64,000 bases of DNA from Hybos culiciformis. Taxonomy: Eukaryota > Arthropoda > Insecta > Diptera > Hybotidae. The notes under the pieces were generated by a model. It worked only from the letters and a program-made list of their open reading frames with translations. It was not told the DNA's origin and searched no databases. Both the position numbers and the translations under genes were made by a program. The stretch covers positions 34,455,491 through 34,519,490 of the forward strand of contig OZ023274.1 in assembly GCA_964007475.1 (NCBI GenBank), written 5' to 3'. Below are positions 41,301-52,208 of this stretch, one piece after another. The number at the start of each line of letters is the position of its first letter. The stretch's first letter is position 1.

Positions 41301-42389
41301 ATTTCACTTATTTGTTTTTTTTTTTCAAGCAAATGAGGCGGTAAGAGAAAAAATGCTCTTGAATAAAAAATGGTGAAATTCTTTTTTTTTATATAGTGCT
41401 TTTATATGAAATTAATATTGATATCAATTGAGTGTCAATTTTATTGTCGTGTAGTCTAAAAGCTTTAGTCGACGATAGGTTCTAATTTTTCTCAAAAATT
41501 TTACTTGATTAGACACACAAAAAGAGCCGGTGCATTCATTTAGCACCTGATCAGCATAAATAATTTCTTGTAAAAAAAAAATCAAGTAATTTTAAACAGT
41601 TCATATATTTTTTTTTTTTTTTAGCTTTGCTTTTTCATTAAAAGAATTATATTTTCTCTGTTTTTTTTTATTATATTTTATTTGTTTTTATATTCTTCTG
41701 TTTTTTATTATATTAAAAAAAAAAAAAAACAGAAAAAGTTTAAAAAAAAATTAATTAAACTTTTTAAATTGTTTTTAATAAATGAAAATTACACTACATA
41801 AAAAGCATTAAATTAATCTTAAAAATGAAAAAAAAAAAAACTAATCCAAAAAATGTAGAAAAAAGATTATACTTCAAAAAAAATACTATGCTTTATTTTC
41901 CATTATATAAATAAAAGGGAAAATTTATTCTTTTGTCCACAAAATTTTTTGAAAATTAAAATTAAAATGTATGCGCACTTATACTTCAAACTTTATTATG
42001 TGCATCCATTACATTGTACATATTTTATTTATATAAATATATATATATTATATTTATATTTAGAAAATATTTTTAGTAGCAAATTTTATTATTATATTAC
42101 TTAAAAATAATGTTTAAATCTGTCGATTAGTATTTTAAACATCCAATATTGACAAAAGCAAAAATCTTGTTAATTTCTTTACATTAAAATTGACATGTAT
42201 TTGAGAAAAGTGACTGAGCGATTCCCTTCTTCCATTACAATACGAATACCTATAATTCATATCGAAATATTGAAACATTTACATATCGTCTGTGAAACAC
42301 GACGATATGTGTCACGAAAAAATTAAAACAGTACTTTTAACCTAAAAAAAGTATGCCAAATTGATAGTGCATTTTCTAAAAGTCAAAAA

Positions 42390-42545
42390 AATTTTCTGAT
42401 GGATTTTTACAATTTTTTTTGAGGACCACTGATCACTCATTGTCAAACAGTATAAAATATTACATCAAACAAAAATTCGTCATAGGACATATTCCTGTTT
42501 CATGGGCAATAAATAAAACTATCCATTGCCATAGAAATCAAATCC
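42390..42545 (+). repeat. Dispersed repeat, second locus
   Basis: It shares GGACATATTCCTGTTTCATGG (42485-42505) with both arms at 36165-36408, plus upstream ATGGATTTTTACAATTTTTT and ACTGATCACTC. CCATAGAAATCA, downstream, also occurs after the right arm (near 36450). An open frame of about 105 codons crosses it, but its composition (rich in I, F, K and N) and its repeat nature argue against a gene. Confidence 0.7.
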
Positions 42546-43242
42546 CCAGTTCTGCATTTGCTTACTTTTCTAAAGTTTTATTTGTAATACGAATTTCAAT
42601 TGTTAATCTGATTCAAATTTTCATAAATTTATATCATTTACTAGAAAAAATAAAACGAAATATTTTTCAGGAATTCAACAAAAATGTTTTAAACGAACTA
42701 GGTATAATAATTTTTCCATTTTATGTAATTATATAATTTGTAAATTTTTTTTAGTTATTTAAGGTTTTTATTTAATATCCCGACTTATTAAATCATAATA
42801 ACTATAACTTTGTTTTATTATATTTATGTAAATGCTCAAGAGGTTATAACTGAATTTAATTTTATTTAAATAAATTTTTAATTTATAAATAAATTTATTT
42901 TGTATATTAAATCATATATTATCATTAAATACCATATTTGTTTTAATTCTCTTGAAATTTATATTTATTTATATATAAATATATGTATATTTATATTATA
43001 TAGTAATATATGTAATATAATGTTATGTATATAAAATTCATATGAGAATTCATATGTTATATATGTATTTTTCATTTATGCAAAAATTTAATAATAATAC
43101 CTATAGTAATAATAAAAAAAATATATAAAAAAAAAAAATAAATAAAATAAAAATAATATGTGAAAATATTTATATTTCATTCAAAAGTTTTCCTTTCAAT
43201 GACATTTAAATTGAAAATAAGTACTTTAATTATTTTATAATG

Positions 43243-43280
<38 letters not shown>

Positions 43281-44508
43281 TCATAATAAATAAAAAAAAA
43301 AATGGAATATGTTGTGTAAAAAAAATTTTTTTTTATCATAATAAAAAATTTTTTCATTAAATTATTTATACAAAAAAAAAGTATATAGGTATTTGTATAT
43401 TTTTTTTTTTTACGAATTCAAAAATAAAATATATCACATACATATGTATAAAGTGTTCAAATTTAACCCCAAGAATTATGTCGAAATATATAAAAATATC
43501 ATTCGACCAGTATACAGTGAACATAAAAATCACCGTTAAATACATAATTTTATTATATCTCTAGATAATATATCTATACATAATATGTTAATATTATAAT
43601 GTATTATATAATTAACATTATAAAAATGCTTAAAAATGAAAAGCTCAGATATCTCAGGAAAAAAGAAATCTGTAAGCCTATATTGTAACAGCCAAAGTTG
43701 AAAATTAAAGTCTATAAATCAGGTTTTAATTTTATGTTAGATGCCGACAAAGTTCTTAATTATTCATATTGCTATTTCTATTATATATGGTTTTAATAAA
43801 CAAAAGATGTTAATAATCGATTTATACATGAACTGAATTTCATTTTTTATTCTTAATTAAAGCTTTTAAGAAGACATATTCTGTGTTCACAGCTGCTAAT
43901 TATAGTAAAAGCAATTTTTTTTATGAATGAGCTCCATTTATTTGTATTTAATTATTATATCGTTTTTAATCACATACAATGTAATTAAACATTTTTAAAC
44001 TTACTAAATTTGATTAAAAATAACAGATAATGTAACAGATTCATATATCTTATTTCCTCAATACTTATTTAATCTGTTAAATGAGAGAGAAAAAAGAAAA
44101 AAAAGGAAAGATTTTTTTATAGATAAAATTTATGAATATTAATTGAAATTATTACCAAAAAAAACAAAAAAAAAAAAATGTGTGTACAAAAAAAACGAGA
44201 AAATAAATTTATTGCCTTTAATGTATAAATTTTAAGTAATGAAAATCTGAAAAAGCTTAATATTTATATTCGTATAATGTTGTACGCGCAAATATATGTA
44301 AATGGAAAAATAAGATACATTGATGAGATGTTTTCATTTTAATTAAATTAATTCAACAAAAAACCAAAAAAAAAAAAAAAATTTTTTTTTTTGTTTTTCT
44401 TCCAAATTGATGAAAGTAAAAATTTTATTTGGGAAAAACAAATATGAATTTTCGTTACATATTCAATTCATTAAGATAATAAATTATGTTTTTTTTAAAT
44501 TATATACG

Positions 44509-44687
44509 CTTGATGACGGTCGATTGCGTCGCAGTTATATTAAAATCAAAACATCCTTTTCGTTCAAGTTAAAAGGTAGAAGTTTAATGATTATGAACTA
44601 TATAACTATATCACCGTGTTCTTGTTCCTTGAGAACCAGCAACCGATCGCACGCTATGAGTATGGCTATATTAAATAAAGCACTATG
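44509..44687. other. Two GC-richer islets, possible fossil coding fragment
   Basis: The islets are at 44509-44545 (GATGACGGTCGATTGCGTCG) and about 44611-44672. The minus strand of the second is open from 44687 to a TAG at 44598-44600 and reads SALFNIAILIACDRLLVLKE and a few more residues. An AG-ending T-rich stretch just before it could act as a 3' splice site. The + strand is also open, so the evidence is weak. The protein is not recognised. Confidence 0.25.
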
Positions 44688-45566
44688 AAAATGAACAAAG
44701 AATAAAATTTAAATTTGCGAATATTATAAAATCGTATACCCACATCTACTTATTGTGAGCACAAATAATGCATTTCGTTTTTTCAAAGTATATTCACATT
44801 ATATATTTTTTGTTTTTTTTTTTTTTTGCAGCTACTAACTTCGTTTATTTGTCTTATGCTTGTCTGTATGTCTTTTTTATTTTCTTTTGATTTTGAAGAG
44901 TAATGCATTTCAAGAGAAATATTTATTTTTATTTTAGTGTAGTTGGTAACAGCAATATTTTCAAAATAGTAAAAATATCTTTTTTTTTTCATGCTGTACC
45001 ATTTATTTATTCATTTCTGTGCTCTGTTTCAATAAATTTTTATAACATTAAATTGTTTTCATGAAATATATGTTAAATGAAAGAAGAAAAAAAAAATTTA
45101 TTCAGACTTTTATCTCGGTTTTTTATTTTTTTGTACTTTTTTTATTTTAAAGTGTTGAGAAATGATTTTATGTATAAAAAGAAATTTGTTTTCAACTTTC
45201 AATCATATGGATTTTTTTTCATATTTGATTCAGTTTTTTAATGTACATATTTACGATTCATCAACATCTTTTCTTTTTTTTTGTGAAAAAGATGGAAAAT
45301 TATATTTTATTATAATAAAAATTAGACTCTGTAACTCCATATATTAAGAGCTTAATTTTAATCTGATGTTGACTTTAACATAGAATTAATTTGCTAGTTA
45401 GTCCTGTAAGCTTTTCATATAAATGCAAGAGACGTCCAATGTCCCTTTAATATATCAACTACATTCTTCTTCAGCTCACTTTAATTTTAATTTTAATTTT
45501 AATGATATTATTATGATATTATTATATGCACAGCTTATATTATTTAATAAATTTTACTTAATAAAA

Positions 45567-45590
45567 TTTTCTTTTTATTTTCAGGTAAGT
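45567..45590 (+). promoter_or_regulatory. Candidate recursive splice (ratchet) site, zero-length exon
   Basis: A 17-nt almost pure pyrimidine tract (45567-45583) ends in TTTTCAG and is joined without a gap to GTAAGT (45585-45590). A branch-like CTTAAT sits at 45557-45562, about 25 nt upstream. This is the known architecture of fly ratchet points, (Y)nNCAG|GTAAGT: splicing to the AG removes part of a long intron and recreates a donor. It lies 24.2 kb downstream of the exon donor, and splicing would regenerate CCG|GTAAGT. No RNA evidence is available here; the call rests on the motif and on intron length. Confidence 0.6.
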
Positions 45591-45732
45591 GTTTAAATTA
45601 TGGAAATTATGGAAAATACAATTATTTAAAAGGTATATCTTTACTTAGTTTAAACTTAATTTTAAATTATAAAGAATACAATCTTTTAAATTCGGGACGA
45701 AATCGAAAAATTAAGAAATTAAATAAAAATAA

Positions 45733-45943
45733 CTCAATTGACCATTTCAGTAGGAAATACAAATGGATCTCCATGGAAATTGTAAATGAAAATTTTTTGA
45801 AATCCACACATTTTTCATATGAAAATGGTCAAGAATGAAAAAATGTACCTAATTAATTAGGATTTTCTGAAGGAAGATTTCTTGGATTCCTTGGTATATT
45901 GGAAACAATGGTCAAAATGTTCCAAACCTAGTCAATTGGGAAG
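45733..45943 (+). mobile_element. Short MITE-like repeat, copy 1 (TTCCCAATTGA family)
   Basis: The ends CTCAATTGACCATTTCAG and CCTAGTCAATTGGGA are inverted around CAATTGAC. The interior shares CATTTCAGTAGGAAAT, GAAATCCACA, GGAAGATTTCTTGG and CCAAACCT with 51851-52008. It carries about 50 bp that copy 2 lacks. Confidence 0.75.
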
Positions 45944-46805
45944 TTAAGAGTTAAAAATAATGTTCTACTTTGCTGTAACTTTGTCACAATTCAATTTTTA
46001 CTCAAGATAATTATTTCTATTTTGAAGTTGTGACGTAGTGTATATAGGCGACATTGCATATATTTTAGACAAATAATGTTTTTAAATAAATTTTCCAAAA
46101 AAACAATTTAATAATTTTTATTTTATTTTATAAGAAATGTTTTTACTTTACTTGATTAAAAAATTAAAAATATATAAAAACATAAAAAACACAGAGAGAG
46201 CAAAAAAAAATAAAATAGAAATTCGATAACGTATTTATGGATATCCTTCCTATCACTTTTTTTTTTCTTTTAAATGAAGAAAATTTCAAAAAAGCTAAAG
46301 AAAACATAAATCATAATTTATTCCTTTTCAGCTTATTTACACGCTTACATAAAACAGAAATCATAAAAATTCATTAAAGCAATAAATAACTTCTTTTTTC
46401 GTTTTTCTTATTTTTGTTTTTTTTTTTTATTTTTCTTGTTTTTCTTTTACGTTTTCCACAATTTGAGGATGGAGAAGTATTGGTTAAAAATGTTATTTTT
46501 AAACTCAGAAGTTGAATTTGATAATTGCGAAAGTTGGTTTGAATCGTTCATTTAAAAAGCAGTAACTATAGATGGTTCAGATATTTTATTTGGCATATTT
46601 ATACTTTGAAAAATTTCATTTTTATGTGAAACTGTTGGTATAAAAATAAAATTTTTCAATACTTAATTAATAACATTTGTTGCAAATTGACGTAATGATA
46701 TTTGAACTAATTCTAACTAAACTTTGGTTCCAAAAATTTCTAAAATTTATTTAAATAAACTTTAAAGTTGTTTTTTCAAAATTTTGAGTTTAAATGATAA
46801 AAAAT

Positions 46806-46925
46806 GCCGGCCGTCACGGAGTAGTGGTATTGCCATTACGGTGTGTTCGGTCGTGGGTTCGATTCCCACCTCAAACTGTAATTGACGTTAATTTTTCAAT
46901 TTGTTCAATTAAGTGTTTGTGTTGT
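46806..46925 (+). mobile_element. tRNA-derived SINE with intact internal promoter boxes
   Basis: An A-box-like CACGGAGTAGTGG (about 46815-46827) is followed at tRNA spacing by a perfect B box, GGTTCGATTCC (46856-46866). The B box lies within a T-arm whose GTGGG/CCCAC stem pairs fully. There is no acceptor-stem pairing, so it is not a working tRNA. The tail becomes T-rich after CAAACTGTAATTGACG. These boxes would drive RNA polymerase III in such elements. It shares its body with the copy at 34460. Confidence 0.85.
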
Positions 46926-47773
46926 TTTATTTTTATTTTATTTCAGTATAAAAGTTCTGAAACTTAACATTCTAATGCGAACTTAAATACATTTTTGTTT
47001 TATTTTTTTTGTTCCATTTATATTTTTTTTTTTTTATATATTATTATTTTGAAAAAATAACAAAACAAAAATTTCATTCAAATGTGTAAAATTTTTGCTT
47101 GCTTTCATTTTCTTTAAAAAAAAAATAAATATTGTTACTAACACCACTCCTTCTTAATAATTATGAAAGCCCCTTATTTTTCTTCTGGGTACTAATTTAT
47201 TCTATATGTTAAAAAAAAAAAGAAAAAAAAAAGTTATGAGACATAATTTAAACAGAGAACGAAATCGTAGGAAGGTTTATTATTATTGTTTTTCATTTTT
47301 AAAGCTTTTTCAAGACAGAAACAAGTTTTTCAATAAATTTTTGTTTTATATATGAAAAAGAAAAATTAATGATTTTGTTATTTAATATTTGATGGAAATT
47401 AGATTTTTAACTCAATAAAGTAGTTTATGATTTTTTTTTTTGTTCTTTTGTAATGTTGAAATGGTAATAATTTTATTTTTGTTGATTGGAAAAAGATTAT
47501 CATGCGAATTTTTTTTTTTTTTCACACCGTTAAAATCTGTTTGAAAACTTAAACTTTTAGTACATCAAAATTCTGAAAATATTTAGCAATTTTGACAATT
47601 TTGAACTTCCACAAAGGAAATATATTAAATTTTCTCAAAATATGAAAATGCTAAAATAAATAATATTTTTATTATAATTAGAATTTTGAGAAGAATTTTA
47701 ACATTTCTGTTAGCGTTCAGAACCAAGATTTTAATAAAAATTTTTCATTTAATTTTATGAATTTTTTTAATGT

Positions 47774-48225
47774 TAAAGGCCGGTTTTCACGATCCAAGTA
47801 CACTTTGTCCAAGTCGACTTGGACGCTCTTTTTGTTCATGTAAACAGGGTGTCAAAGTCAACTTGGACAAAGTAGTCACATCAAAGTTGAGTTGGACACT
47901 GCTCTACTTACTTTGATCAAAATAATGTATTTGTAAAAAAAAAATAATAATATAAAAAAATAAAATTTTAATTCTGACAATTTTTTTTAATTATTTAAAA
48001 TTTTAATTTAAAATAACAAAAAAAATGAGTAAAAAATTAATTAATAAAAGAAAAAGAAGTTTAATTTATAGAATTTATTTTAAAAATTTTAAAAATATAA
48101 ACAAATTTTTTCTATTCATCAAAGTAACTTCAAAGTAAAAAGTTGGTTCACAATAACTTGGTCCCAGTGACTTTGATCAAAGAAACTTGGACAAAGTGTA
48201 CTTGGATCGTGAAAATCGGCCTTAA
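47774..48225. mobile_element. PIF/Harbinger-like MITE with ~40-bp terminal inverted repeats
   Basis: The left end is AGGCCGGTTTTCACGATCC followed by AAGTACACTTTGTCC, and the right end is its near-exact complement (GGATCGTGAAAATCGGCCT). Both ends are bordered by TAA, giving a 3-bp target duplication of the TWA type seen with PIF/Harbinger elements. The interior repeats ACTTGGAC/GTCCAAGT and ACTTTGATCAAA words in both orientations, so the RNA would fold strongly. There is no coding capacity. Confidence 0.85.
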
Positions 48226-49938
48226 CGAAAAATGTCGACAAATTTCCCTGTGACATTTATATAAGTTCATAAATTTATGTTTTTCATTATGCACACAGAG
48301 TGATTAAATCTAGAAAAAAATGTAGTTGCAATCATAACCGATGGAATTTATGGTCAGTATGCGAGGAAATATATGTATAAACTGATGAAATTATTTCCAT
48401 TCAATTTTTTTTTTTAAAGAAAAGTCATATAGCTGAACCAAAGACATGATGTTATTAACCGGAACTTGGCCATAAAAATTATAAAGCTTTAAAATATTAT
48501 ATTAATGCCATGCCACTCCTTGTCGTCTTATTATTTTTTTTTTTTCAGTTTTTTTTTTTTTTTTCGAGAAGCATATTAATAATAATCCATAAAAGCTTGT
48601 TTACTTTTTCTGTCAGTTTTTCTTTTGCTTTTTTTTTTTATATATATTTCTTTACTTTCTTTCAAAAGGAAAAATAAAAAAAAAAAGGAAAAAAAAAGCA
48701 AAAGCAAAAAGAAAATACAAATAAATTCTTCTGAGTTGTTGTCCTTCCGACATTCTTTCAATACTTTTGAATATATATGAAAATATTATGGTAAAATAAT
48801 ATACATATAACTATATATAGAAGATACATAAACATATATTTATTTATACAAAAAAAAAAAGCAAACTTCTTATTTTCTGTAAGGAATTCGAACTGCGATT
48901 TCTTTCTTTTAAGTTTTTTTTTCATTGGTTTTATGCTTGTTTTTGTTTTTTTTTTGTTTTTACAGCGTGAAATAAGACACCACCATCGATTGAAATTATT
49001 GTCAAAAGATTTATCAAATGATAAATTGCTGCTATCAAGTTTTCAGTTGTTCTTGTTTTATAATTTTTTTTATTTTTTTTTATGTTATCCTTTTTGAGAT
49101 ATGAAAAAAAAAAAAAAGGAAAACGGATTTTTTTTTTTTCAAACTTATTTTCACAAAAATATTAAGATAATAATATCTATATATATGTATGTATATAATA
49201 TGAGAAATATATAATGTGTTGTATAAAGAAAATTATCCTTGAAATAATATAAATTTTTTTATTTTTCCTTTTTCTTTTTTTTTTTTTTTCAATTTTTCAA
49301 TTCTTCAAACAAAATAATATTGATAAGAAATTTTTGAAATGGTTTTCATATACGCATTAATCGATGTCTAGTCTATTGAGCGTTGTTTTTTTTAAATAAT
49401 AATGAAATGTGGCGTCAGCAATGGTTTGAGGATCTCATTTACTCAAGGATAATAATATCTTTTAATAGTTAAAGGAAATAGAAAAAATAGAAAAAATAAA
49501 AATCTTTAATATTGTTATAAAATATTTGATTACAATAATGAAGCTGATTATTTAAAAATTTTCAAATTTTTAAATATCTATTATGCGTACATATAAAATA
49601 TGAGAACCAAAACAATATTAATTCCAAAAAGAGTAGTTTCGAGAAAAAATACGTTTATTTTCACGATAAATTTTTATTTTTTATGGAATGGTCAGTTTAA
49701 ATTAAATATTTTTTAATTGGGTTATATTAAAGCTTTGTCACTTTATTTTCTTATTTAATAATAAAATTTTATTTTTATACATTTTTTTATTTTTTATTTA
49801 TTAACTTTATTAGCCGTTGGCTTTATATATTTGTAATTATATAATCAAATAAATTTAATATTGACAAAGCCACATTTATTATTTTATATATTTTATTCTT
49901 TACATATTTAATCACTTGATTTCTAAAACTTGTTAAAT

Positions 49939-50076
49939 TTAATACATTTTTTTAGTTGATTTTGTAGTTTGTTGAATTAATCCGGCCCTGAATATGTCTG
50001 TGAATTTTTGAATGACGCACTTCTTGCCATATTGATGTTTGACAATCTGCAACATTTCTAATTGGGTACTTCTCAT
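49939..50076 (-). other. GC-richer islet with 45-codon minus-strand frame, unidentified
   Basis: The frame reads MRSTQLEMLQIVKHQYGKKC, then VIQKFTDIFRAGLIQ, and ends at a TAA. Its composition is more balanced than the usual chance frames in this window. No homologous family comes to mind and there is no regulatory context. It is possibly a relic of a mobile-element protein. Confidence 0.25.
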
Positions 50077-51029
50077 TCGTGAGAAATGTCATATAAATTC
50101 AGTCGTATAATTTAGCATTTTAAATATATACAAGAAGTTTGAATAACATACAGTGCTAAAGTATCTATCATATATTTCATGCATTAGAATGGACCTCGTA
50201 GCTCTATTTTGTAGCTTTTGCTTCGTAACCAAAAAGTGTCAAAATTATGAATAATTGTAAATTGCAGTTTGAATTTTTGATGGAAAGTTAGTTATTAAAT
50301 TATTTTTAAAAAATGAGAGAAAATTATATTGGACGTTAATATCATTAAATGACTAATCCAGACGTTGACACTACTCAGATATATATTTCAAATATCCTTT
50401 TTAATGATTCTAGACAAAATATTATACACAATAAATTTCATATTAGTTAAACGTATAATATTTCAATTTTCTTCTTTTTTTTTCTTAAATATTAATGACC
50501 TTTTTCTTTCAGAGTATCTTATTAAGTTCGTTATCAGTAAAACATTAAGTAAATAAAATTTAAAAAATGAACATAGTAAAAATTCATTTAAAAAACATTA
50601 AGAAATTTCATAAAATTTTCAAACAAAAAAAAATTATATTTCAAAATAATGTACTCAAAAATAAATTTGTTAAGAATATATTTTTTAACAAAAAAAAAAA
50701 AAGGGATTGTTAAAGCAAAATTGGAGAACTAATATATTTCTTAAATGATAAAAAATAAAATAAAAGAAGAAACAAAAAAAAAAAAATCTCTTGGGCGACA
50801 TTTTCGAGTATGATTGAGTATTTTGTAATATAACACTATGAATGAATCCTTACATGTTTTTGTTGGCGAAAAAAAAAAAAAAAAACAAAAAAAAAATAAA
50901 TATAAATCTCAAGAGATCCTTAGAACAAAAAAATAAAAAAAATTATATATTAATCGAAACATGAAAGAAATCAAACCAAAATTAAAGCACGTATCATCAT
51001 TTTTACTAAAGACCACTTATAATTTTCTT

Positions 51030-51086
51030 CATTTTTTTTTTCTTCTTCTTCTTCGTCATCGTCATATCATTGTCTCTCTCTCTTCT
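51030..51086. repeat. Polypyrimidine / (CTT)n-(TC)n tract
   Basis: TTTCTTCTTCTTCTTCG followed by CATCGTCAT words and a TCTCTCTC run. It is strand-biased low-complexity DNA; no AG|GT pair follows to make it a splice signal. Confidence 0.7.
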
Positions 51087-51850
51087 TCACCAAAAAATAT
51101 ATATAATATATAAAATTCTTTTATTTTATTTTCCAACAAAGTAATTTTTCTAACTTAAAAAAAAATAGAAAAGCATGAACTTTTTTTTTTTTTTGTTCTA
51201 CGCTTCCTTCCTTTGTTGCTTTCTCTGGCCTTGTGTGGTTTTAAAATTTTTGTACAAATGAGTTTTTTAATTTTTTTTTTTTGTATAAACATACAAAGGT
51301 TTTTCATTCTAAATACTATGTTTAAGATACATGTATCTAATAGTAGAATACAAAAAAAACTCTATTATGTCTAAAAATAATTGTCAGGAATAAAAGAAAA
51401 CGTATGTATAGTACAATTTTACTAACAATGAAAATTTTTAGTCAATCAATATAAAAAAAAAACAAAATTTTAATAAAAACTATCTTATCAAAAATGTCCT
51501 TAATTTTTTTTTTTTCTATTTTATTAAGATTTTTTATTTTTTTGTGGTGTAAAGAAAAAATATTTTTTTTTTCGTGAATATAAAATTAGACAATGTAAAA
51601 TAAAAAAAAATTCTTAAAGGAATATAATATTAAAAAAGTTGTATTTCGAAGAAAAACCTATTGTTAATAAATTGGGGTCAAGATAAAATTTATATGGAGA
51701 AATTTTTAATTTTTTTTATTATGATATAAAATCCAATGATTATAACTTTTTCTGCTACTGACAATAAATAATACAAATTTTTAAAAATTGTATTCTGTTT
51801 TTTTTTTGTCAAATTGCAAAATGCGCGCTATTTTAAAAAAATTTAAAATT

Positions 51851-52008
51851 CCCAATTGATCATTTCAGTAGGAAATTGCAAATGAAAATACTTGGAAATC
51901 CACAAATTTTTTATATGAAAGTGGCCAAAAATGAAAAAACGGAAGATTTCTTGGTTTCCTTAGTATATTGGGTAAAATGGTCAAAATATTCCAAACCTGG
52001 TTAATTCG
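51851..52008 (+). mobile_element. Short MITE-like repeat, copy 2 (TTCCCAATTGA family)
   Basis: Same orientation and order of blocks as the copy at 45733: CCCAATTGATCATTTCAG, GGAAATCCACA, GAAGATTTCTTGGTTTCCTT and TTCCAAACCTGG. Its right end, GGTTAATTCG, is more decayed. Confidence 0.75.
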
Positions 52009-52159
52009 ATTTCTTATTTATAATGAAAATAAAATTTATATTTTATGTTTATAATGTCGATAAAAATATAGAAAGGAATCGATGAAGGAACTATGATATT
52101 TTATTATTGAAAAAATTTATATTAAAAGTATTTTGATTGGATCCTAATGCGTTAAATTT

Positions 52160-52208
52160 CCCATGGAATATAAGTCCTTCTCCCATGAATATAAGTCCTT
52201 CTCACATG
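52160..52208. repeat. 21-bp tandem repeat, about 2.3 copies
   Basis: The unit CCCATGAATATAAGTCCTTCT is at 52160-52181 (with one extra G) and 52182-52202, followed by a partial CACATG. It accounts for the Pro/Ser/Met pattern of the local chance frame. Confidence 0.85.

Noticed and set aside
42419..42736. 105-codon open frame
   Set aside because: Its left part is a dispersed repeat found again at 36165-36408 and the rest is low-complexity I/F/N/K. There is no conserved motif.
46806..46880. Functional tRNA gene
   Set aside because: The T-arm and B box are good, but the acceptor stem does not pair and a second copy with a deletion exists, so a SINE is the better call.
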